The notes under the pieces are model-generated. The model did no database searches, was not told the DNA's origin, and saw only the letters and a list, made by a program, of their open reading frames with translations. Positions 8,203 through 16,341 of a stretch of DNA of 62,838 nt are shown here, one piece after another. The DNA comes from Alphaproteobacteria bacterium (GTDB lineage Bacteria; Pseudomonadota; Alphaproteobacteria; RF32; CAG-239). Every line of letters starts with the position of its first letter. The stretch's first letter is position 1. The DNA is taken from positions 1 through 62,838 of the forward strand of contig JAGAZZ010000014.1 of NCBI GenBank assembly GCA_017939155.1, in the 5' to 3' direction. Position numbers and translations under genes: made by a program.

Positions 8203-10065
8203 ATGAGCAAGCTTATAAATAGAATGTCTGTATTAATATTAGCAGGAATGTTGGCGGGAACACCAGCTAAGGCACAGGTCACCAAAAACAGTTTGGACCA
8301 AAATGCAGACCAATCTCAAGGAAATTATGCCGCAACTAATTTAAATTATTTAGGTAGCGGGGCGCTCGGTATGATGCAAAATGCCTGGAAAGACCCTTTA
8401 CAACACATGGGAGAAGGACAAACCCGCCCGGGATATACAAAATATTATTGGACGCCGGAATTGGTTTTGCCTGTTAGAATACGCGAAGGAATGTATACGC
8501 TAATTAATTTTCCAAACTGGGAAATTATCGAAAATGTTTATTTAGGAGACGGACAGTCATTTAATGCAGAAATTCAAGGACCTTCAAGTTTGATGGTATA
8601 CCCGGAAGCATCTCAGTTCGTTGGTGTTGATACAAATATGATTGTCTTTGGTCGTTCAGGGAATAAATATGTTTTTTATGTTCAAAGCGAAACGGTTAAT
8701 ACAGATAGGATTACCAACGCAATTATTGATATTGAAGTGGTAAAAAATCGCAAAGGCGTTGGGACAAACGGTTCTGCTGTTATCGGTGGTGGTAGAGTGA
8801 GCGCCGCGGATGGTGTATCAGCAGGAACAAGTGCTGATGCAACCTATACGCGTGATTTGCAAAAAGAAGATTGGATTGAGAAAATCCCCGTAGACCCGAC
8901 AAAATTCCGCTTTGATATTGAAGTTTATGTTCCAAATCCTGATGATATTATCATTGCACCTGAACGTGTTTGGCGGGATAACATCTTTACCTATATTGAT
9001 TTGGGTGAAAAGGCTTTAACCGCTATTCAGCGCCCGATTGTGACATTGATTGTGGAACGGACGGAAACACCGGTTGGTTTTCGCGCCGCCGGTCCGAATA
9101 ATCGTCTGATTATAGTCGAAGGAATGGGCGATATGGTCTTAAGAAGTGGTAAGCGTATTGTTTGCTTAAAATTGCGCCGTGCCGATTCTGATGGGCTTGA
9201 AAATACAGTCTATGCCAAAACAAACGAATGGGATTTGCAAAATGCACATGCGTCTACTCCGACGGATGAAAGTCATAATGGTGGACGATATGAGGATGTT
9301 TATAGTTCTTCATCAGGAAATGCACAGCCTCAGCCCTCTGAAAATAAACAAAATCAAAATACTGGAGCTCAAGATGGTCTGGATTTCTTTAGTGATAATC
9401 TCTTTTCATCACCAAATACCGGAACACAGCAAAATAACATACCTTCAATAGATACTTTGCCAAAAGTAACTCCTGTGGTGGCACCGCAAACAAATGCAAC
9501 ATCATCACAACAGCCGGAGGTAACCGGACAGTATGATATAAATGTCGGAAATTCTGAATTAATAGCCCCGGATTATAATAACGAACCATTAGATACAACG
9601 GTGACATATCAAAAGGATAAAATTTCAGAAAAAACTGAAAATATAGCCCAAAAGGCACCGCAAATAGGTAATTCTTCAAATAATTCAAGTCCGGTTTTAA
9701 TCAGCCCTAAAGAAGGAAGCGATGTTCAGCCATCTGCAAGTTCATCTCAAGCTGAAGCCTTTTTAAAAGAGTTTCGTAATACTCAAACTTTAAATAATGA
9801 AGCCGATGGCAATATCTCAATAGAATTGGGAACGGATGAAAATGTTAATAATTTAGAGAAGTTATGGAACAATATTTCTAAACGTTATTCTGCCGCATTA
9901 GGTAAATACGAACCGTTTTATTCAGTTGATGCTCCGGCAGACGGACAAGGAAAAGATGTTTTTCACTTGCGTGTCGGTCCGGTAAAATCAATAGAAGAAG
10001 GGGATGATGTTTGCAGTAGACTAGGGCGTAACGGAATTTTTTGCAGCGTGGTTAGGATACAATGA
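8203..10065 (+). CDS. virB9: VirB9 with C-terminal SPOR domain
   Basis: VirB9 forms the periplasmic and outer-membrane part of the T4SS core complex. Start chosen at ATG 8203 (GGGG just upstream) rather than an in-frame TTG at 8191; the protein then begins with a clean signal peptide ending in AKA at about residue 25. The VirB9/CagX domain runs from about 75 to 335. It is followed by ~200 residues of Asn/Gln/Ser-rich linker and, from about 535 to the end, a SPOR-type domain (an LRVGP core, then a final strand with CSVV). SPOR domains bind peptidoglycan stripped of stem peptides. Normal VirB9 is near 290 aa; this one has 620. The stop overlaps the next start (ATGA). Confidence 0.92.
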   Translation: MSKLINRMSVLILAGMLAGTPAKAQVTKNSLDQNADQSQGNYAATNLNYLGSGALGMMQNAWKDPLQHMGEGQTRPGYTKYYWTPELVLPVRIREGMYTLINFPNWEIIENVYLGDGQSFNAEIQGPSSLMVYPEASQFVGVDTNMIVFGRSGNKYVFYVQSETVNTDRITNAIIDIEVVKNRKGVGTNGSAVIGGGRVSAADGVSAGTSADATYTRDLQKEDWIEKIPVDPTKFRFDIEVYVPNPDDIIIAPERVWRDNIFTYIDLGEKALTAIQRPIVTLIVERTETPVGFRAAGPNNRLIIVEGMGDMVLRSGKRIVCLKLRRADSDGLENTVYAKTNEWDLQNAHASTPTDESHNGGRYEDVYSSSSGNAQPQPSENKQNQNTGAQDGLDFFSDNLFSSPNTGTQQNNIPSIDTLPKVTPVVAPQTNATSSQQPEVTGQYDINVGNSELIAPDYNNEPLDTTVTYQKDKISEKTENIAQKAPQIGNSSNNSSPVLISPKEGSDVQPSASSSQAEAFLKEFRNTQTLNNEADGNISIELGTDENVNNLEKLWNNISKRYSAALGKYEPFYSVDAPADGQGKDVFHLRVGPVKSIEEGDDVCSRLGRNGIFCSVVRIQ

Positions 10066-13000
10066 ACGAAAACACCCGGTTTGAAGAATATGAAAAAAAG
10101 ACTAGAAGACTGATAATCATAATCGGTGTTATCTTTGGTATGCTATTTCTTTTCGGGGTGTTGATACTATCATCTGATGAGGACGAATACAATCCGGAAG
10201 AAGCTACTCCCGAATATGAAAGAACAGAAAGTATTGTTCCTGAAATAGAAAATTCTGATGAAGAGCTAATCAAAACAGAAGATGGTATTTTTTCCGAACG
10301 TAAAAAACCGATAACCGTTATGCCGGCGCAAATCAATATGAATGAATTTGTGTTAGGGGTTGATACACAAAATCAAACGGTTCTAACCATCGGTACAGAT
10401 GGAAGCGACAGTATTCATATTGAGCGGGTCGAGCTTGTTGAAGAAACGGATGATGGTTTTGAATTTCGTGATAAATGTAAAAATCGCGAACTTCGAGGAG
10501 ATGAAACCTGTAATGTATTAATTTCATGGGTGCCGCACCTGCCGGGAAATGTACAAAATAATTTTAAGATTATTTGGTATGAAACAAGATTAGGGCGTGA
10601 AAATGCAAAATCTGAAGAAGTCAGTATCCGTGGCAAAGCCGTTTATCCGGAAGACAGTCGCCAAATTTGTAAATCTGGTTCAGATTGCGCTATCAGTGGC
10701 GGCGGTATCGGCGCGCACCGCTTGGCTATCGGTCCTAATGGGGAGATTATCGGTTATATAGATGAAGCTGGCAATGTTTATGACCAGGACGGAAATCTAA
10801 TAGGAACCGTCAATGAAGATGGGTTAATTGTTGATGCCGATGGTAATATAATCGGTGTCGCGCAGAATATGCGTCTAGCCTATGATAAAGATGGCAATAT
10901 TATAGGGTATGTGAAAACAGATGGAACTGTTGTCGGATTGCAAGGTGAAACCATTGGTCGGGCGTTGCCGGATGGTACCATTGTAGACAAAGACGGCAAT
11001 ATAATCGGCAAAGCCGTGGAGGCCGGTTTTGTATATGATATTAATGGTAAGATTATCGGACGGGTAAATCCGGACGGGACGGTTGTCGATATTAATGACC
11101 CAAATAAGATTATCGGTCATTTAAATGAAAACGGAGAAGTAGTTGACGAAAACGGTAATATTATCGGTAAGGTAACTTCTTCAGGCAATATCGTTGTTGA
11201 CGAAAATGGTAATGTTTTGGGCGTGGTAATGCCTGACAATAGTGTTGTTGACAAGGATGGCAATGTTATTGGGTATGTTGATGAAGATGGCAATGTATAT
11301 CGCCTGTCAAATGAAAAAATAGGAACAAATGGCGATAGCCGTAAAATTGTTTATGACAAAGATGGTAAAGCTATCGGTTATATTGATGAAAATGGTGAAG
11401 TTGTTAAATTTTCACCAGATAAAAATAAAGGAACAGTCATTGGTAAGGTGGGAACCAGTCAACATCTAGCCTATGACAAAGATGGCAATGTGATAGGCTA
11501 TATCGATAAAGATGGCAATGTGCGCGATTTTAATGGCAATATCATCGGTAAAGTAGATAAGGATGGAAATATTATTGATAAAGATGGCAATATTATAGGT
11601 AAAGCCGGAGCTTTTCAGCGTTTAGCCTTAGATAAAGATGGCAATGTTATCGGCTATATTGATGATGAAGGTCGAGTTTTTGATGAAAACGGGCGGCAGA
11701 TAGGCTATGTGGATGAAAACGGCAACATTATTGGTTTGGACGATTCGTCTGCCGGAATAGACCAACGTCGCTTAGCTTATGATGAAAACGGCAACGTTAT
11801 TGGCTATATTGATGAAGATGGCAATGTATATGATTTTGAAGGAAATTTAATCGGAAAAGTTAATGATAAAGGCGAAATAATTGATAAAAATGGTCAAAAA
11901 ATAGGCAGAGCCGGCGGATATGCAGCCGTAGCGCTGGATAAAAATGGCAATGTTATCGGTTATATTGATGAACATGGTCGCGTTATCGGAAAAGATGGAA
12001 AATTAATCGGCTATGTTGACAAAGATGGTAATGTGATAGGTGTTAACGGCAAAATTATTGGAAAAGCCGGAATTTCTCGCCCTATAGCACTTGATAATGA
12101 TAAAAAATTTATGGGATATGTTGAAAATGATAACAGAGTCATAGCCTGTGGCGGTGCAGTCATTGGAACGGCTGATAAAAATGGTAATATTTTCGATAAA
12201 AATAAGAAAAAAATCGGTACCGTGGGCGAATTAAGAGAATTGGCTTTTGGTGATAAAGACGTTTTCATCGGCTATATAGATGATAAAAAACGGGTCATTG
12301 ACTGCACCGGTAAGGTTATTGGTATAGTTGATAAGGATGGCAATATTATCGCCTCAAGTGATGAGATTATCGGTAGTGTTGGCAATTTTAGGCGTTTGGC
12401 TTATGACAAAGAAGACAATGTTATCGGTTATGTCACTAAAGATAATACTGTCAAAGATTGTGATGAAAATCTGATAGGCAAAATGCTCTCAGATTTAACT
12501 ATTGTTGACAAGTTGGGCAAAGTTATTGGTCGTGCAGGAAAATTTACCAAGGTGGCATTAGATAAAAATGGAAAATTTTTAGGCTATGTTTCTTCTAATA
12601 ATCGTGTTTTAGGATGCGGACGCAAACTTGTCGGCTTTATTGATAAAAACGGGAATGTAATAAGAGCTGGTAATGAAATAATCGGCAGAACCTGTATACG
12701 CAAAAAAATAGCACTGGACAATACCGGAAAAGTTATGGGGTATCTTGACAACAAAGATATTGTTAAAGATTTTAATGATAAAATTATCGGTAAAGAAAAA
12801 AATGGCAATATAACCAACTCTAAAAATATTTTAATAGGAAAGTTAGGCTTTCCTCATAATGTTGTGAAGCGCAATGATAACAAAATTATCGGTTTTGCAG
12901 ATGAAAAAAACTATGTTCGCGGTGATAAAGAAAAAATAATCGGTATAATTGATAATAAAGGAAATGTTTTAGCTGTTCTAAGCAATGTCATCGGTAGGCA

Positions 13001-16000
13001 GGATAAAAATTCAAAAATCTTGCGCAATCGCGGTAATGAGATTATCGGCGAGCTTAAAGAGAATAACTTTGCCTATGATAAAAACAATAAATTAATCGGT
13101 TACGTTAATGACAAAGGAGAAGTCATCGCCTCAGGCGAAATAATTTGTACCGCTTGTAAAAGTGTTAGACTGGCTTATGATAAAAATGGTAATGTCATAG
13201 GCTATGTGGATGAAAACGGTAATGTCATAGACCAAAACGGTAATATCATCGGTAAAGTCGATAAAGACGGAAATGTTATTGATAAAGATGGGAATATTAT
13301 TGGAAGAGTCGGCGCCGCTAAAAATTTGGTTTACGATGAAAACGGCAATGTTATCGGTTATGTCGATGATGATGGAAGCGTTAAAGATTTTAATGGCAAT
13401 ATAATCGGTTATGTTGATGAAAACGGCAATGTGATAAAAAATACCGGAGAAATTATCGGTTCTGTCGGTAAAACCGGACGTTTGGCGTATGATAAAGATG
13501 GCAATGTGATAGGTTATGTTGATGAAAACGGCAATGTTTATGATTTTAATGGCAATCTGATTGGTAAAGTGGATGAAAATGGCAATATCATTGATAAAGA
13601 TGGTAATATAATAGGTAAAGTTGGAGATGAGTTTGTTGATTTGGCTGTTGATGAAAACGGTAATGTCATCGGCTATATCGGTAAAGATGGAAAAGTTTAT
13701 AAAGAAAATGGAGAACTGGTGGGCTTTGTTGATGATGAGGGAAATGTTATCGGTATCAGTGGCGAGATATTGGGCAAAGCTGATGTTAGCAAGCGTTTGG
13801 CTTATGACGAGAATGGCAATGTAATAGGTTATATAGATGATGACGGAACGGTGCGTGATTTTGACGGTAATGTCATTGGCTATTTAGGCGAAGATGGAAC
13901 AATCCATGACGTTAACGGCAATATTATCGGCAAAGCCGGTGATTATGCTAGAGTTGTTGTCGATGAAAATGGTAATATTATCGGTTATGTCGATGAAAAT
14001 GGTCACGTTATCGGAAATGATGGAAAAATTATAGGAATTGTTGACAAAGACGGTACGGTATATGCCGGAACCGGAGAGATAATCGGTCGAGCCGCTTCCA
14101 AAGATGTCGGAAAATTGCGTGTGATAAATAGAAAAGCTATTTTAGATAAAGATGGCAATATCATCGGTTATATTGATGAAAACGGTATTCCAAGAGATTT
14201 GAATGGCAATGTCATGGGGACTTTGCGAGAAGATGGAACCATTGTTGATGAAAACGGCAACATTATCGGCTATGTCGGACAAGATACCGAATTTACCGTA
14301 GATGAAAACGGTAAAGTTATCGGTAGAGTCGGGGAATACTCAAATTTAGCGGTAGATAACAATGGTAACGTCATCGGTTATGTCGGCAAAGATGGTAAAG
14401 TTTATAATGCCGATGGAGTAGTAATCGGTTTTCTTGATGAAAATGGTAATGTTATAACTTCTCGCGGAGTAAGAATAGGCGCGGTTATCAAAAAAGATTT
14501 AATAGCAGTTTCTCCGAACGGATACAGCCTGGGCATAGTTAATAATAAAGGCGAAGTTGTAAATGCCAAAGAAGAAATTATCGGTAAAGTATTACCTGAC
14601 GGTTTAATTAAAGCCACCGAAAATGAAGCAATTATCGGCAAAGCAGTTATCGGCGGTATGGCAGTAGGCTGGGGATGCAAACAATATGGATTTGTTGATA
14701 GAAATGCACGTGTAATTAAAAACGGTACTGATACCGGGTATCGTATGCTTTTTGATAGAAGTATCGTTGACAAAGACGGTACAACGGTTGGTGATGTTGT
14801 CAAAATTGGTCTTGTACGGGATAGCAAATGTAATATCATCGGTAAAGCCGATTATAATGGTATTGTACGCAACGAAACAGGTGAATACGTTGGTTGCTCA
14901 AATCCTAATGGTGAAATTGTCAATAGCGAAGGAAAACTGATTGGTAAGGTTTATGAGCCGGGTTATGCTTTGTATTATAACGGAGAAATGATGGGAATAC
15001 TTGGCCCTGATGGAATAATAAAATCAGGCAACACGGCTGTCGGTTGCGCTAATCTTGAAGGTGAAGTCCTTAATCGTGACGGCTTTATCATCGGGCAGGT
15101 TATGGATAAAACGCAAGCATTTGATACCAAAGGAAACTATATCAATGCTTTGTCACGCTATGGTTATGACAGTGCCACCGTGATTCCTAATACAGAAATT
15201 TTGTTTAATCACTTATTGGTAGATTCCAAGAAGCAAGTACAGGGTATCATTTTATCAGAAAAAAATATCGTAATTGATGCTAATGGCAAAATTACCGGGC
15301 ACTTGTTTGCTGATGGCTGGGTGTATAATAAAAAAGGCATTGCCGTAGACAAGATTAATGCAGATGGCAGGTCTTTTTATGCTAAAAAAACCGGAAGTTT
15401 TCTTAATAAAGGCAATGTGGTTGATTTTTATGGGGATTCTGTTGGTTTTGTTAATGATAACGCTGATGTCATAAATATAAAAGGTGAAATTTTAGGGCAT
15501 ATTGATGCCAAAGGGCGGATGTTTGATGCTTCAGGTAAATATAAAGGCGGTGTTATCAAAACCGGTGTCGGTATCGGGTATGATGGCTCATACTTGGGCT
15601 ATGTCAACAAAAGTGGCAAAGTTATCAATGCTGATGGTAATGTCAACGGTCTTGTGAGCTCAGACGGTCATGTCCTGGATGTCAATAAGCAGATTGTCGG
15701 CGAGGTTGTGAGTGAAGATTTAATCGTGGATGTTTTAGGCAATACGCAAGGTTATCTGAATGCACTCGGAGATATTATAGATACAGAAAATAATGTTGTG
15801 ACAACGATACTACCGGGAGGGACATCAAATAAAAATTATAGTTTGATTAAAAAAGGTGTTGTTTTAAATTATTCCGGGCAAATTATTGGTCAGGTATCTG
15901 CTGATGGTAGTATCTTATCACCAGAGAATACACGCATAGGAAAAATTTTGGGAACAGGTCAAGCTGTGGATGATAAAGGGATATTGATAGGTGAAATTGC

Positions 16001-16340
16001 AGATATGGATATTGTCATTAACCAAGAAGATAAATTTGTCGGGTATGTGAATGCTGAGGGAAAAGTGCTTAATGATGAGGCATCCGTTATAGGAAAAGTA
16101 ATTTCTGCAAATTTAGTTGTAGATAACAATGGAAAAATTATGGGACATGCCTATAAAATCGGTGCTAATATACTGGGTAATGATGGAAAGTTTTTAGGGC
16201 GTTTGGCTCCGGATGGAAGTGTGTTAAGTCCGACAAATGCAAAAATAGGCTACTTGCGCAGCAATGGGTCGTATGTAAACTCTAAAAATAAAGTTTCCGG
16301 ATATGTCTTAGATGAAGTCGCTCAAAATCGGAGGAACTGA
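10062..16340 (+). CDS. Giant membrane-anchored repeat protein, N-terminal half of a split VirB10
   Basis: 2092 aa, starting inside the virB9 stop (ATGA overlap). Residues 1-15 are cytoplasmic, 16-38 a membrane helix, and 39-75 acidic, which is the layout of a VirB10 N-terminus. Residues ~85-205 look like an Ig/ASH-type beta-sandwich with a C-x11-C pair. From ~222 to the end the protein is a tandem array of a 17-residue unit such as GEIIGYIDEAGNVYDQD, about 110 copies. It has no VirB10 C-terminal domain; that lies in the next gene. CagY and DotG are known giant repeat-bearing VirB10 proteins, but as single chains. I infer that this is the inner-membrane half of a two-chain VirB10. The ribosome site of the next gene overlaps its 3' end. 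Confidence 0.88.
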   Translation: MNENTRFEEYEKKTRRLIIIIGVIFGMLFLFGVLILSSDEDEYNPEEATPEYERTESIVPEIENSDEELIKTEDGIFSERKKPITVMPAQINMNEFVLGVDTQNQTVLTIGTDGSDSIHIERVELVEETDDGFEFRDKCKNRELRGDETCNVLISWVPHLPGNVQNNFKIIWYETRLGRENAKSEEVSIRGKAVYPEDSRQICKSGSDCAISGGGIGAHRLAIGPNGEIIGYIDEAGNVYDQDGNLIGTVNEDGLIVDADGNIIGVAQNMRLAYDKDGNIIGYVKTDGTVVGLQGETIGRALPDGTIVDKDGNIIGKAVEAGFVYDINGKIIGRVNPDGTVVDINDPNKIIGHLNENGEVVDENGNIIGKVTSSGNIVVDENGNVLGVVMPDNSVVDKDGNVIGYVDEDGNVYRLSNEKIGTNGDSRKIVYDKDGKAIGYIDENGEVVKFSPDKNKGTVIGKVGTSQHLAYDKDGNVIGYIDKDGNVRDFNGNIIGKVDKDGNIIDKDGNIIGKAGAFQRLALDKDGNVIGYIDDEGRVFDENGRQIGYVDENGNIIGLDDSSAGIDQRRLAYDENGNVIGYIDEDGNVYDFEGNLIGKVNDKGEIIDKNGQKIGRAGGYAAVALDKNGNVIGYIDEHGRVIGKDGKLIGYVDKDGNVIGVNGKIIGKAGISRPIALDNDKKFMGYVENDNRVIACGGAVIGTADKNGNIFDKNKKKIGTVGELRELAFGDKDVFIGYIDDKKRVIDCTGKVIGIVDKDGNIIASSDEIIGSVGNFRRLAYDKEDNVIGYVTKDNTVKDCDENLIGKMLSDLTIVDKLGKVIGRAGKFTKVALDKNGKFLGYVSSNNRVLGCGRKLVGFIDKNGNVIRAGNEIIGRTCIRKKIALDNTGKVMGYLDNKDIVKDFNDKIIGKEKNGNITNSKNILIGKLGFPHNVVKRNDNKIIGFADEKNYVRGDKEKIIGIIDNKGNVLAVLSNVIGRQDKNSKILRNRGNEIIGELKENNFAYDKNNKLIGYVNDKGEVIASGEIICTACKSVRLAYDKNGNVIGYVDENGNVIDQNGNIIGKVDKDGNVIDKDGNIIGRVGAAKNLVYDENGNVIGYVDDDGSVKDFNGNIIGYVDENGNVIKNTGEIIGSVGKTGRLAYDKDGNVIGYVDENGNVYDFNGNLIGKVDENGNIIDKDGNIIGKVGDEFVDLAVDENGNVIGYIGKDGKVYKENGELVGFVDDEGNVIGISGEILGKADVSKRLAYDENGNVIGYIDDDGTVRDFDGNVIGYLGEDGTIHDVNGNIIGKAGDYARVVVDENGNIIGYVDENGHVIGNDGKIIGIVDKDGTVYAGTGEIIGRAASKDVGKLRVINRKAILDKDGNIIGYIDENGIPRDLNGNVMGTLREDGTIVDENGNIIGYVGQDTEFTVDENGKVIGRVGEYSNLAVDNNGNVIGYVGKDGKVYNADGVVIGFLDENGNVITSRGVRIGAVIKKDLIAVSPNGYSLGIVNNKGEVVNAKEEIIGKVLPDGLIKATENEAIIGKAVIGGMAVGWGCKQYGFVDRNARVIKNGTDTGYRMLFDRSIVDKDGTTVGDVVKIGLVRDSKCNIIGKADYNGIVRNETGEYVGCSNPNGEIVNSEGKLIGKVYEPGYALYYNGEMMGILGPDGIIKSGNTAVGCANLEGEVLNRDGFIIGQVMDKTQAFDTKGNYINALSRYGYDSATVIPNTEILFNHLLVDSKKQVQGIILSEKNIVIDANGKITGHLFADGWVYNKKGIAVDKINADGRSFYAKKTGSFLNKGNVVDFYGDSVGFVNDNADVINIKGEILGHIDAKGRMFDASGKYKGGVIKTGVGIGYDGSYLGYVNKSGKVINADGNVNGLVSSDGHVLDVNKQIVGEVVSEDLIVDVLGNTQGYLNALGDIIDTENNVVTTILPGGTSNKNYSLIKKGVVLNYSGQIIGQVSADGSILSPENTRIGKILGTGQAVDDKGILIGEIADMDIVINQEDKFVGYVNAEGKVLNDEASVIGKVISANLVVDNNGKIMGHAYKIGANILGNDGKFLGRLAPDGSVLSPTNAKIGYLRSNGSYVNSKNKVSGYVLDEVAQNRRN
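10720..16290 (+). repeat. Tandem 51-bp (17-aa) coding repeat array with higher-order periods
   Basis: The unit encodes a pattern close to G-N-I-I-G-x-V-D-x-D-G-x-V-x-D-x-D. Units are grouped in threes (about 52 aa, 156 bp), each trio beginning with LAYDKD- or LALDKN-like residues. Trios alternate between an A type (with a DFNG second unit) and a B type (GKDG-like), giving a ~104-aa (312-bp) period. Blocks at about 11340-12075 and 13160-14460 are nearly regular; 12080-13150 and everything after about 14460 are degenerate. The pattern recalls the Gly/Asp-rich DUF3659-type repeats from memory; this needs a profile search. Confidence 0.9.
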
Positions 16341-16341
16341 T

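Noticed and set aside
14402-14839. A 145-codon minus-strand frame in the repeat gene
   Set aside because: The periodic coding repeat keeps antisense frames open; no ribosome site, and the sequence is low-complexity.
10720-16290. CRISPR array
   Set aside because: The periodicity is a coding tandem repeat in one open frame without unique spacers, and no cas gene is present.
10720-16290. True EF-hand Ca-binding loops
   Set aside because: D-x-D-G is present, but the first Asp and the position-12 Glu of the EF-hand loop do not align with the repeat.
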